Below are positions 24,738 to 33,717 of a DNA stretch of 33,912 nucleotides, piece after piece; the stretch's first letter is position 1; each line of letters starts with the position of its first letter. The stretch is from NCBI GenBank assembly GCA_023660015.1, contig JAGXOG010000009.1, forward strand, positions 1 through 33,912. The letters run 5' to 3'. Position numbers and translations under genes: made by a program. Origin of the DNA: Elusimicrobia bacterium LH_S2. Its GTDB lineage: Bacteria > CG03 > SLGR01 > JAGXOG01. The notes beneath the pieces were generated by a model, which saw only the letters and a program-made list of their open reading frames with translations, did not search any database and had not been told where the DNA came from.

Positions 24738-26123
24738 TCACTGTAAATAATAGGGCGGTGCTTTTCTTTTTAGAAATTGCCCTCTCCCTTTCCGGCCAAT
24801 GATTTTTCCCTTCTCATATATAACTTTCCCTCTTGAAATGGTATATTCGGGATATCCTTTTACTTTAAAATTTTCATAAGGCGACCAGTCGCACATAGAA
24901 TGGAGTTTAGCAGCTTTGAGTTTAACTTTCCTGTCAGGATTAAATATAACTATGTCCGCATCGGTTCCTTCATCCAAGCTGCCCTTTTGGGGATAGAGCC
25001 CATGTATTTTAGCAGGATTAGAAGAAAGTAAACTCACCATCTTTTCAATCGGAATATCTCTTTTCACAACTCCTTCGGAATAAAATAACGGCAGCGAATT
25101 TTCAACGCCGGGCAGCCCCATCGGTATCTTTGTAAAATCATCCCCCGGGGATCTTTTTTTAGCCGCCGAAAACGGACAGTGATCGGTACCGATAGTATCT
25201 ATATCGTTTTCAAGAATACCCCTCCAGAGCTCGTAATTATCTTTAGCTTTCCTTATCGGGGGACAGGAGGCGTAGAGATACCCGTTTTTCTCTTTAAGTA
25301 TATCATCGGTAAGCATAAGATATTGCGGGCAGGTTTCAATATAAATTATGTTGCCTTCTTTTTTTATCTTTCTTATTTCTTTGGCTGCCTTAGCGCTGCT
25401 TAAATGACATATATGAAGCGGGCTTTTTGCCTCCTGGGCAAGCAGGGAAGCTCTAAGGTTTGCTTCTTTTTCTATAAATGACGGACGCGCCCAGCAATAA
25501 TCTTTCATAGTCACCCGGCCGGATTTTTTTAATTTTCCGGTAAAATAATCGGCAAGAATACCGTTTTCGGCATGGACCAAAATCAGACTTTCTAACCGGA
25601 CAGATTCTATCAGAGACCGGTATATCCCCGCGTCGTCTACTCCCCAACCTTCGGTGGCGGGCATAAATATTTTAAAGCTTTTTATTCCATATCCGGCTAC
25701 CTCTTCCATTTCCCGAAGTTTATTATCGTTGAAATTTGTCAGCTGGGCATGGAAAGAAAAATCTATTATTGATTTACCGAGGGCGGACTCTTTTTTTTCT
25801 TTAATTCTTTCCAGCATGGTCTGGCCTTCTTTGGGTATGGCAAAATCTATAAATGTAGTGACGCCCCCGGCTGCGGCGGCGGCCGAACCGTGATAAAAAT
25901 CATCCTCGGAGAAAGAATTATATGCCGGCAGCTCTAAATGAACATGGGGGTCGATTATCCCGGGCAGAGTATATAACCCGTCAGCTTTAATTTCACGGGC
26001 TCCGGCCGGGGTTTTAAGAGAAGGCGCTATCTTTGCTATTTTCTGACCTTGAATTAAAAGATCGGTTTCCTTTATGCCGGTGTCCGTTACCAGCCGACTG
26101 CCTTTTATTACAAGACCAGTCAT
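24738..26123 (-). CDS. dihydropyrimidinase / hydantoinase family amidohydrolase
   Basis: A cyclic-amide hydrolase of 461 residues that opens dihydropyrimidine, hydantoin or similar rings. The binuclear metal site is complete: HVH (60, 62), the carboxylated Lys151 in KSFKIFMP, H184 in LVHAENG, H240 in HICHLSS, and D314 in GTDHCPF. The C-terminal β-sandwich (SLDEGTDADIVIFNPDRKV) is standard. Within the family it is nearer to dihydropyrimidinase/phenylhydantoinase than to dihydroorotase, judging from the PGIIDPHVHLELPAYNSFS stretch; allantoinase cannot be fully excluded. It lies 9 bp below panD. With the DPD-like fusion it suggests a reductive ring-opening pathway; no β-ureidopropionase is in the window. 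Confidence 0.88.
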   Translation of the reverse strand: MTGLVIKGSRLVTDTGIKETDLLIQGQKIAKIAPSLKTPAGAREIKADGLYTLPGIIDPHVHLELPAYNSFSEDDFYHGSAAAAAGGVTTFIDFAIPKEGQTMLERIKEKKESALGKSIIDFSFHAQLTNFNDNKLREMEEVAGYGIKSFKIFMPATEGWGVDDAGIYRSLIESVRLESLILVHAENGILADYFTGKLKKSGRVTMKDYCWARPSFIEKEANLRASLLAQEAKSPLHICHLSSAKAAKEIRKIKKEGNIIYIETCPQYLMLTDDILKEKNGYLYASCPPIRKAKDNYELWRGILENDIDTIGTDHCPFSAAKKRSPGDDFTKIPMGLPGVENSLPLFYSEGVVKRDIPIEKMVSLLSSNPAKIHGLYPQKGSLDEGTDADIVIFNPDRKVKLKAAKLHSMCDWSPYENFKVKGYPEYTISRGKVIYEKGKIIGRKGRGQFLKRKAPPYYLQ

Positions 26124-26132
26124 GGATAAGAA

Positions 26133-26504
26133 TTAAATTGTAACCATTTCTTTGCGTAGAGTTTTAACTGCATTATTGTCGTCTATAATTATAACTTTGA
26201 CTTCCTGTTTTTCGCCTTCGGTAATCCAGGCCGAGGCAAAGACTATAAGTTTATCACCAGGATTCCCTTTTCTTGCCGCCCCGCCGTTTAGACAGATATA
26301 GCCCGAACCTCTTTTCCCTTCAATTACATAGGTCTCAAATCTTTCCCCGTTGGCTATATTAATAACCTCAACCATCTCATACTCTTTAATGCCGGCAGCG
26401 TCAATAAGATTCTTATCTATAGTTATACTGCCTTTGTAATTAAGATTTGATTCTATAACCGTCAATCCGTGAAGTTTTGATTTTAAAAATTTTTTAAGCA
26501 TCAT
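26133..26504 (-). CDS. panD: aspartate 1-decarboxylase
   Basis: PanD converts aspartate to β-alanine for pantothenate and CoA. It is made as a proenzyme cleaved between Gly and Ser to form a pyruvoyl group. Here KSKLHGLTVIESNLNYKGSI carries the cleavage site Gly25-Ser26. The NGERFETYVI segment holds the substrate-binding Arg and Tyr, and LNGGAARKGNPGDKLIVFAS completes the double-ψ barrel. The 123 residues match the usual size. A GAGGAG box nine bases before the ATG supports this start. The ATG overlaps the final TGA of the broken gdhA, a relic of translational coupling. panC and panB are not in the window. Confidence 0.96.
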   Translation of the reverse strand: MMLKKFLKSKLHGLTVIESNLNYKGSITIDKNLIDAAGIKEYEMVEVINIANGERFETYVIEGKRGSGYICLNGGAARKGNPGDKLIVFASAWITEGEKQEVKVIIIDDNNAVKTLRKEMVTI

Positions 26505-27263
26505 GAATATAATCTCCTCATTTTTGCTGCTGCGGCCACTCTCCGGACTGCCAGAATATATGCTGTCATCCTCATAGAGACATCCCGCTTTTTTGATATC
26601 TTATATGCGCTGTAAAAAGCAGCGTGAATAACTTCGCAGAGATTCTCAACTACGTCTTTCTCTTTCCAGAACATTGACTGCAAATCCTGCACCCATTAAA
26701 ATAGGAGACGGCTACACCCCCGGCGTTAGCCAGAATATCGGGAACTATAAAGACACCTTTTTCATTAAGTATTGCATCTGCTTCAGGGGTTATTGGACCG
26801 TTGGCGGCTTCTATAATTATTTTTGGATTTATACCTGATACATTTGAAGTAGTAATTTGGCTTTCTAAAACCGCCGGTATCAAAAGATCAACTTTTAATT
26901 TAAAAAGATCAAGGTCATCTTTGACGGATCGCAGATTACCCCTCCTTTTGCTCCCCCTTAAGGAATATTGACTACCGCTCATTTCCATCTCATCCACATC
27001 GCCAGCGCCTTAATCTCGTCAAGGGAGACATCCGGGTGATAGCGGACCCCGCCTTTTGCCTGCCCCCTCTCAATAAAATGCTGTATACGGTAACCCCGGT
27101 ATACCTTGATTTTCCCTGATTCTAAATATATGGGCACCGAAACAGTTAGAATTCTCTTAGGATATTTAAATTTTTCATGAATACCTCCATCAAGATCTAT
27201 TTCCCGGGCCACTTCATCTAACTACTTAACTGCTATTTTATAAGGGTTTAATTCTTCACTCAT
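26501..27263 (-). pseudogene. gdhA: decayed glutamate dehydrogenase gene
   Basis: Glu/Leu/Phe/Val dehydrogenase text runs through all of this stretch but cannot be translated. From the ATG at 27263 the sequence is MSEELNPYKIAVK then TAG (CAG expected), followed by the good N-terminal domain (IYLESGKIKVYRGYRIQHF, GGVRYHPDVSLDEIKALAMW). After WK come TGA (Cys expected) and, nine codons on, TAA (Tyr expected, before GGAKGGVICDP, the substrate-Lys motif). Next the central NAD-binding part, around 150 codons, is missing and the frame changes. The gene resumes at DLDLFKLKVDLLIPAVLE and IIIEAANGPITPEADAILNE; one base is lost near 26697-26702 (SYF|WVQDLQS) and the tail ends at TGA 26501. Three stops, a deletion and a frameshift. 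Start overlaps accA, end overlaps panD. Confidence 0.93.
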
Positions 27264-28209
27264 ATTTATAAAATTTTATACCCCTGAATTTTTCATATCT
27301 CTGCTGAAATATATTTTCCGAATTAGTTCTTTTTAAAACCCCAAGGTGATGGGTAATCCGTTTCTTGAGATTACTGAAAGTCCGGTTGTAATCGCTGAGG
27401 GCTGAACCAGCAGGTTCTTCAATTATTTCATCTGCTATATCCAGCTCTTTTAAATCCTCGGCAGTAAGTTTCATATTATCGGCTGCAGTTTCAGCCATAG
27501 ACGGATCTTTCCAAAGTATAGAACTGCAGGCCTCCGGGGTGCATACAAAATATACGGCATTTTGGAGCATAAGTATCCTGTCCCCCACTCCTATACCTAA
27601 AGCTCCGCCGGAACCGCCTTCGCCTATTATAACCACAATTATAGGGACTTTCAACATCATCATCTCTTTTAAATTGGTAGCTATGGCTTCTGCCTGGCCT
27701 CTTTCTTCGGCTTTTACTCCCGGATAAGCTCCGGGCGTATCTATAAAAGTTATTACCGGGAACGAAAATTTTTCCGCAAGTTTCATCATCCTAAGAGCCT
27801 TTCTGTATCCTTCCGGATGGGCCATACCGAAATTGCGTTTAATATTTTCTTTTGTCCCCCTTCCTTTCTGGTTACCGACAAAGATAACGGTATCGCCGGC
27901 CAGCTTTGCCGGGCCGCCAACTATAGCTTTATCATCCCCGAAATAACGGTCACCGTAAAATTCTTCGTAAGTATCAAAGATGCCTTTTACAAAATCAAGA
28001 GTATGGGGCCTATTCGGGTGGCGGGCAAGCTGCACCTTCTGCCAGGAAGTAAGATTGGAAAATATTTTTTTTGCCAGCGCCTCTCTTTTTTTTACTAATT
28101 TTTTATATTCATCGCTATCTTTATTCTCAGAAGCAAATTCTTCTAACTGTTTATCTATCTTAATAAGCGGTTTTTCAAATTCAAGAAGTTTTGTTTGTAC
28201 ATTATCCAT
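27256..28209 (-). CDS. accA: acetyl-CoA carboxylase carboxyltransferase α subunit
   Basis: AccA with AccD transfers the carboxyl group from biotin to acetyl-CoA, giving malonyl-CoA for fatty acid synthesis. The 317 residues are full-length. Typical segments: LTSWQKVQLARHPNRPHTLD, VGNQKGRGTKENIKRNFGMA, HPEGYRKALRMMKLAEKF, the oxyanion loop DTPGAYPGVKAEERGQAEA, and the Gly-rich GEGGSGGALGIGVGD. No accD or biotin carrier gene is visible here, so the enzyme is encoded in pieces. Starts 7 bp after the outer-membrane protein gene; its TGA overlaps the ATG of the dead gdhA by 8 bp. Confidence 0.97.
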   Translation of the reverse strand: MDNVQTKLLEFEKPLIKIDKQLEEFASENKDSDEYKKLVKKREALAKKIFSNLTSWQKVQLARHPNRPHTLDFVKGIFDTYEEFYGDRYFGDDKAIVGGPAKLAGDTVIFVGNQKGRGTKENIKRNFGMAHPEGYRKALRMMKLAEKFSFPVITFIDTPGAYPGVKAEERGQAEAIATNLKEMMMLKVPIIVVIIGEGGSGGALGIGVGDRILMLQNAVYFVCTPEACSSILWKDPSMAETAADNMKLTAEDLKELDIADEIIEEPAGSALSDYNRTFSNLKKRITHHLGVLKRTNSENIFQQRYEKFRGIKFYKYE

Positions 28210-28216
28210 TTTATTA

Positions 28217-28939
28217 TTAGAAACAGCCGCTGTAAGAAATCCTTATTATACGCTCAACATCTCCGCCGCCTATATTTAAAGCAGAAAAATCAAAATGCAG
28301 TTCAGGGGTAAGCATATACCTGACACCGGCATTGACATAACTGTTCCAGTTATAAATATCCCTGACCTCGGTCCGCAGCATAACTTCGGGCCCCAGGGTA
28401 AAGCTTGCGTTTACAAAGCCCTTTACTCTCTCTTTATTTGTTTTAGTTATTGAATAATCGGCATTTATACCTGCTCCCATGTTAAACCCCGGACCCAGAT
28501 CGGTTTTAGTCATAACCATAAAAAACCCCATAGGGTTAAACTGGTAATGTTTATCGGTATCATTGTATCTTCCAAACCCTTGTTCATCGAACCCGACACT
28601 TATTGCCGGCAATTTATATCCTCCGCTATAAAGCGGAAGTTTAATATAAAGATACGGCCGATGGGCTTTAACTTCTCCGGAACCCACCACATTTTCAGCG
28701 TCAAAACTAATCCCCAAAGTTAAATCCTTCATAATTATACCGTAAAGCAGGCGAGCCATTATAGACCCTTCGTCATAGAGTCTGAATGACAAATCATACG
28801 AGCCAAATCCCACAGAAGCTGCGGTAGGAGTATCAATTATTTCCACATCACCTTCATAGCATATACCGACAGTGGCGAGCCCCCCCGCAATTACCGCAAC
28901 CATACTTAATATAACTATAAATTTTTTCGCCTTTTTCAT
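28217..28939 (-). CDS. putative small outer-membrane β-barrel protein
   Basis: A secreted protein of about 240 residues. I use the ATG at 28939, which has GAGAGG five bases ahead, rather than the GTG at 28945. A signal peptide is plain (KKAKKFIVILSMVAVIAGG… cut probably near Ala/Cys about 28). The rest alternates polar and hydrophobic residues in many short strands (YDLSFRLYDEGSIMARLLYG, FVNASFTLGPEVMLRTEVRD, YVNAGVRYMLTPELHFDFSA) and ends in a C-terminal Phe, the usual signal of outer-membrane barrels for BAM. I recognise no named family. It lies between pfp and accA in a close gene string; this supports a diderm host. Confidence 0.6.
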   Translation of the reverse strand: MKKAKKFIVILSMVAVIAGGLATVGICYEGDVEIIDTPTAASVGFGSYDLSFRLYDEGSIMARLLYGIIMKDLTLGISFDAENVVGSGEVKAHRPYLYIKLPLYSGGYKLPAISVGFDEQGFGRYNDTDKHYQFNPMGFFMVMTKTDLGPGFNMGAGINADYSITKTNKERVKGFVNASFTLGPEVMLRTEVRDIYNWNSYVNAGVRYMLTPELHFDFSALNIGGGDVERIIRISYSGCF

Positions 28940-28967
28940 TAACACCTCTCTTTATTTATCTTATTTG

Positions 28968-30188
28968 TTATAACTTTTTTTCTACTTTTTGAGCTCTTAT
29001 TCTTGCTGCTCCGGATACAAAGTCTGCGCCCAGCATAGGCCTTAGATATTTTATGAATTTTTCTGTAACATCATTTCCGGCCTCATTAATAAATTCTTCG
29101 GGCATAACCCTTGTCTTGCCGGCGACTTTTTTAAGCTCAACTAACTTATATTCTACCCCGTAATCTCCGACCCGTTTAATAGTTACCGAACCGCTTTTAT
29201 TTTTATCAGCCGCATAAAAGAGAGCTTTCTGGCCGACATCAAATGCTTCCCGACGGTCTACCGAGCTTGCGCACATTCTAAAAGAGCGTTGCAGATACCC
29301 AAATGTGTCCGAGCGAACTCTCTCTATATCAGTATTGTCTTTTATATGGCCCGAAAGTGCGTCAGCGAGCGACCCAGTTCCTGAAAGCTGGATATTCCCG
29401 TGGGCGTCTTTTTCCACCTCGTCAGATAGTTTTGCCGTTATAGGGGTCCCGTTTTCATCCGCTATCCCTTCGGATACCGCCACAACGCATCTACTGTATC
29501 TATTATAAGAATCTTTTACGTCTTTTACAAAATCTGTTTCCGAAAAAGGCCTCTCGGGTAAATATATAAGATGCGGACCGTCATCAGGATATCTGCGGGC
29601 TAAAGCGCTTGCGGCAGTTAAAAAACCTGCATGGCGGCCCATAACCACAGCTATATAAACCCCGGGCAAAGAACGATTATCCAAATCAAGTCCTACAAAC
29701 GCTTCTGCTACAAACCTCGCTGCGGAAGGATAGCCGGGTGTGTGGTCATTTAATAAAAGGTCATTATCCACTGTTTTAGGTATATGTACGGTTATTATTT
29801 CGTAGTCCTCCCTTTCGGCAAACTCCTTTACTATCTGCAAGGTGTCGGAAGAATCATTCCCCCCTATGTAAAAAAAGAATCTTATATTGTAGGCTTTAAG
29901 AACTTTAAAAATTTTTCCGCAATATTTTTCGCCGGGTTTATCCCGGGTGGAGAAAAGCGCCGCGGCCGGCGCCCGGCTGATACTGTCAAGGTTCCCGTCT
30001 GTCTCACCGGAAAGATCTACAATGTTCTCATTAATTATACCGTTTACCCCGTTTAAAGAACCGTATATCCGGTCTATATTACTATATCCTTTAGCCGCTT
30101 TTATGGCCCCGGCCAGCGAACTGTTTATTACCGCCGTAGGCCCACCCCCCTGAGCAATTAACATATTCCCTTTTAACTTTTCCGACAT
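28968..30188 (-). CDS. 6-phosphofructokinase, pyrophosphate-dependent type
   Basis: The 406-residue enzyme phosphorylates fructose-6-phosphate. Phosphate-donor residues point to pyrophosphate: GGND (109-112), where ATP enzymes have GGDG, and IPKTVDND (136-143), where ATP enzymes have IPGTIDND. The bulky Asp after GGN blocks the ATP α-phosphate and the Lys in PKTVDND is diagnostic of PPi-PFK. Others: QGGGPTAVINSSL at the N-terminus and VVMGRHAGFL for fructose-6-phosphate. PPi use makes the step reversible, fitting fermentative energy economy. An AGGAG site precedes the ATG; dnaE ends 10 bp upstream. Confidence 0.92.
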   Translation of the reverse strand: MSEKLKGNMLIAQGGGPTAVINSSLAGAIKAAKGYSNIDRIYGSLNGVNGIINENIVDLSGETDGNLDSISRAPAAALFSTRDKPGEKYCGKIFKVLKAYNIRFFFYIGGNDSSDTLQIVKEFAEREDYEIITVHIPKTVDNDLLLNDHTPGYPSAARFVAEAFVGLDLDNRSLPGVYIAVVMGRHAGFLTAASALARRYPDDGPHLIYLPERPFSETDFVKDVKDSYNRYSRCVVAVSEGIADENGTPITAKLSDEVEKDAHGNIQLSGTGSLADALSGHIKDNTDIERVRSDTFGYLQRSFRMCASSVDRREAFDVGQKALFYAADKNKSGSVTIKRVGDYGVEYKLVELKKVAGKTRVMPEEFINEAGNDVTEKFIKYLRPMLGADFVSGAARIRAQKVEKKL

Positions 30189-30198
30189 ATTTTTCTCC

Positions 30199-33100
30199 TT
30201 ATGTTTTCTTTTTACCTAATTTGATTTTTCCTATCAGCTCGACGTTATCTTTTCCTAATTCTGCATATAGTTCTTCCAGCATTGAATCATTTATCCTTAC
30301 CCCGGCGGTTGTACTTACATTTATTTCAGAAAATTTGTCGGTCTTCACCAAAAACCATACCGGCACATTCCCGGGATATTTAGAAATTATTTTCTTGATA
30401 TCCTTAATATCTTCTTTTGAGGTACCTGACGATTTAATATTTAATTTTATTTTCCCTACCAACTTGTTGCGGGCGGCTTGAAGCGGTATAACCGTATCGG
30501 CGATAATTTGTTTGTTGCCTTTTCTGTCGTCAACGTTACCGGTTACAACCACTATTTCATCCTCGGTTATTTTTTCCGCGATATCCTGCGTATACGAAGA
30601 AGGAAAAATAACCGCCGGTATAGTTCCGGTCAGATCCTCAAGTGTAAATACAGCCATTTGATCGCCTTTACGGGTTTTTATCTTTCTGTTCTGTTTAACC
30701 ATACCCCCGGCGACCACATTGCTTTCCGACTCCATCTCCTGCATGATATATTTTAACGTACCCGAACTTATATTATTAATATCATTTTCATGTTTTGCAA
30801 GCGGGTGCCCCGAAAAATAATACCCCAGAGCTTCTTTTTCCATAGTAAGCAGTTCGTTCTCTTTCCACCGGGCGGTGTCTTCTATATTTACTTCCGGAGT
30901 TTGACCATTGTCGAACGTCCCGAAAAAAGTCTTTTGGCCTTTCTGTTTATCCGCCTGTTCTGAAGATGCCTGAGCCATAGCGGTTTCAATAACATTAAAA
31001 AGCGGACGCCGGCCGATTCCGAGAAAATCAAAGGCCCCGGATTTAACCAGGCTTTCAATAACCCGTTTATTAACCTTACGCATATCCACCCGCGTGCAGA
31101 AATCATAGAATGATTTAAACGGGCCGTCGCATCTGCGGGCGTCCACTATGGATTCAATAGCACCTCTTCCAACATTTTTAACTGCTAATAGCCCATATTC
31201 TATTGTCTCCTTTTCGGAAACCTCAAACTCTATTTTAGAAGTTTCGGCCGAAGGGGGGCGCACGGTAAGCCCCATCCTCTTTGCTTCCTCGACATATTTG
31301 GCAATTTTATCGGTATTATCCATGTCGCAGGTAAGGGCCGCAGCCATATACTCAGACGGATAGTTTGCTTTCAGGTATGCTGTCTGATATACAATCAGCC
31401 CGTATGCGGCCGAATGGCTCTTGTTAAATCCGTAGGAAGCAAATTCAGCGAGCATTGAGAATATATCGTCGGCTTTTTTCTTTTTTATATTGTTTTTGAC
31501 CGCCCCTTCTATGAACTGTTTTCTCAGTTTCTCAATAACCTCGGGTATTTTCTTAGACATGGCCTTACGCATATCATCGGCCTGCGAGGGAGAAAAGCCC
31601 GCAAGCTTGCGCGCAACCTGCATAACCTGTTCCTGGTATAAAACCACACCGTATGTATCTTTAAGTATCGCTTCCAGCGAAGGGTCAGGATATTTCACCC
31701 GGGAAGGGTCTTTTTCCCGCCTGAGGTATTCATCGGTCATTCCGCTTCTTACTACTCCCGGCCGGTTAAGAGCAACGAGGGCTATTATTTCTTCGAACTT
31801 GCTCATATCCATTTTTCTTAAAAGAGCCTGGAAACCTTCTCTCTCAATTTGAAATACTGCGACCGAGTTAGCACTGTTTAATAATTTATATGTCTTTTTG
31901 TCATCCAATGCAATATTATCTATGTCTATTTCTTGACTCGTGGTCTTTTTAATATTTTCAACGGTTTTTCGGATTACGGTAAGGTTTTTTAAACCCAGAA
32001 AATCCATCTTTAATAGTCCCAGTTCTACCAAATCCTCACCTTCATACTGGGTAACTCCCCGATTATCGCTTGAAATCCCGCGGGGTATAAACTTAGATAG
32101 TTTATCCTTGGCAATAACTACTCCGGCAGCATGGACCCCGGGCTGCCTTTTTGAGCCTTCAATGGTGCGGGCGACATCTATCATCTGGCGAATACGCTCA
32201 TCGGAATTATAGGCTTTCTTAAAAGCATCTACATCTTCCAATGCTTTGTATATCGTAGCATCCGGACCCTCGGGTATCATCTTGGATATCTTATCTACTT
32301 CCGATATAGGTATAGAAAGAACTCTTCCCACATCCCGTATAGCCGCCCTGGCACGGAGCGTAGCAAAAGTCCCTATCTGTCCGACGCGGTCGTGTCCGTA
32401 TTTTTCTTTAACATAATCTATAACTTTATCTCTGCCGTCGTCAGCAAAATCTATATCCAAATCAGGCAGCGTCTTACGGGCCGGATTTAAGAACCTCTCA
32501 AATAAAAGGTCATACTTAAGTGGGTCTATCTCAGTTATGCCCAGTAGATAAGATACTATGCTTCCCGCGCCGCTGCCACGCCCCGGCCCCACCGGTATGT
32601 CGTTTTCTTTGGCATACTTGACAAAATCCCAGCAGATAAGAAAGTATCCCGGAAACCCCAGATGGTTTATAGTTTCCAGTTCCATATCCAGCCGAGCTTT
32701 TACTTCTTCGGGGGCCTTGACTGTTTGATACCGCTTATTTATTCCGTCTTCACAGAGTTTCCGAAGGTAATCCTGCCTGGTGTATCCTTTGGGCACCTTG
32801 TATTCGGGAAGGTAGGTATTGTCAAAATCCAGGGTAAGGTTACATCTTCCGGCTATTTTTAATGTGTTCTCCAGGGATTCGGGATACCGGCTGAATATAG
32901 CCTTCATCTCATCGGCGGATTTCAGATAGTATTCGTCTCCGGAAAATTTCATGTGATTTGGGTCGTCTATCGTGCTGCCAGTTCCTATGCACATAAGAAT
33001 TTCCTGGGCGTAGGCATCCTCTTTTCTTATATAATGGCAATCGTTTGTAGCAACGCACCCTATATCTTCTTCGGAAGATATGCGATAGAGCTCTTCGTTG

Positions 33101-33660
33101 ACTTTTTTCTGTTTTTTAATTCCGGTGTCCATCATTTCCAGATAAAAATTATTTTTCCCGAATATCTCAGCGTATTTTCTGACTTCTTCTCTGGCCCTGC
33201 CTGTGCGGTTATCCTGTATTAGTCTGGCAATCTTGCCCTTGAGACATCCGGAGAGGGCAATAATCCCGTCACTGTGCAGGCGGAGTGCCTTATGATCTAT
33301 GCGGGGTTTATGATAAAAGCCCTCCATATAGGCAATTTCGTTCAGCCGCATTAAATTCATATAGCCGTCATAATTTTTGGCAAGAAGAGTTATATGAAAG
33401 TTGGTCTTGTTCTTCTTATCTTTTTTATTGCGCGAGCCCGGGGCTACATAAAATTCACAGCCTATAATAGGTTTTATGCCGTTTGCCCTGCACTCTTTAT
33501 AGAATTTTACCGCCCCGCACATATTTCCGTGGTCGGTTATAGCCAAGGCCGGCATCTTAAGTTCGGCGGCTCTTTTTATTAGAGGTTCTATGCGACTTGC
33601 ACCGTCAAGAAATGAATAATCCGTATGAAGATGAAGATGTACAAAACTGGAATGTTTCAT
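30199..33660 (-). CDS. dnaE: DNA polymerase III α subunit (DnaE)
   Basis: The replicative polymerase, 1153 residues. The PHP domain opens it (FVHLHLHTDYSFLDGASRIE, LAITDHGNMCGAVKFY). The palm carries the catalytic Asp pair in PDLDIDFADD near residue 401, like E. coli D401/D403, and GPGRGSGAGSIVSYLLGITE precedes it. DKISKMIPEGPDA, GVHAAGVVIAKDKL and FASYGFNKSHSAAYGLIVYQ are polymerase core segments. Next come the helix-hairpin-helix (KSGAFDFLGIGRRPLF) and the OB fold (MVKQNRKIKTRKGDQMAVFT). No PolC-type exonuclease insert, so DnaE1. I choose ATG 33660; a TTG just before it is in frame. Confidence 0.97.
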   Translation of the reverse strand: MKHSSFVHLHLHTDYSFLDGASRIEPLIKRAAELKMPALAITDHGNMCGAVKFYKECRANGIKPIIGCEFYVAPGSRNKKDKKNKTNFHITLLAKNYDGYMNLMRLNEIAYMEGFYHKPRIDHKALRLHSDGIIALSGCLKGKIARLIQDNRTGRAREEVRKYAEIFGKNNFYLEMMDTGIKKQKKVNEELYRISSEEDIGCVATNDCHYIRKEDAYAQEILMCIGTGSTIDDPNHMKFSGDEYYLKSADEMKAIFSRYPESLENTLKIAGRCNLTLDFDNTYLPEYKVPKGYTRQDYLRKLCEDGINKRYQTVKAPEEVKARLDMELETINHLGFPGYFLICWDFVKYAKENDIPVGPGRGSGAGSIVSYLLGITEIDPLKYDLLFERFLNPARKTLPDLDIDFADDGRDKVIDYVKEKYGHDRVGQIGTFATLRARAAIRDVGRVLSIPISEVDKISKMIPEGPDATIYKALEDVDAFKKAYNSDERIRQMIDVARTIEGSKRQPGVHAAGVVIAKDKLSKFIPRGISSDNRGVTQYEGEDLVELGLLKMDFLGLKNLTVIRKTVENIKKTTSQEIDIDNIALDDKKTYKLLNSANSVAVFQIEREGFQALLRKMDMSKFEEIIALVALNRPGVVRSGMTDEYLRREKDPSRVKYPDPSLEAILKDTYGVVLYQEQVMQVARKLAGFSPSQADDMRKAMSKKIPEVIEKLRKQFIEGAVKNNIKKKKADDIFSMLAEFASYGFNKSHSAAYGLIVYQTAYLKANYPSEYMAAALTCDMDNTDKIAKYVEEAKRMGLTVRPPSAETSKIEFEVSEKETIEYGLLAVKNVGRGAIESIVDARRCDGPFKSFYDFCTRVDMRKVNKRVIESLVKSGAFDFLGIGRRPLFNVIETAMAQASSEQADKQKGQKTFFGTFDNGQTPEVNIEDTARWKENELLTMEKEALGYYFSGHPLAKHENDINNISSGTLKYIMQEMESESNVVAGGMVKQNRKIKTRKGDQMAVFTLEDLTGTIPAVIFPSSYTQDIAEKITEDEIVVVTGNVDDRKGNKQIIADTVIPLQAARNKLVGKIKLNIKSSGTSKEDIKDIKKIISKYPGNVPVWFLVKTDKFSEINVSTTAGVRINDSMLEELYAELGKDNVELIGKIKLGKKKT

Positions 33661-33717
33661 CAATTAATAATAAACTCTGTAATAATTAAATATTTTTTCT
33701 TACTTAGTAAAAAGATA

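Noticed and set aside
26501-27263. Selenocysteine or stop-codon recoding in gdhA (TGA at a Cys position)
   Set aside because: TAG and TAA also interrupt the same frame, and a large deletion and a frameshift follow; the surrounding genes use stops normally, so decay explains it.
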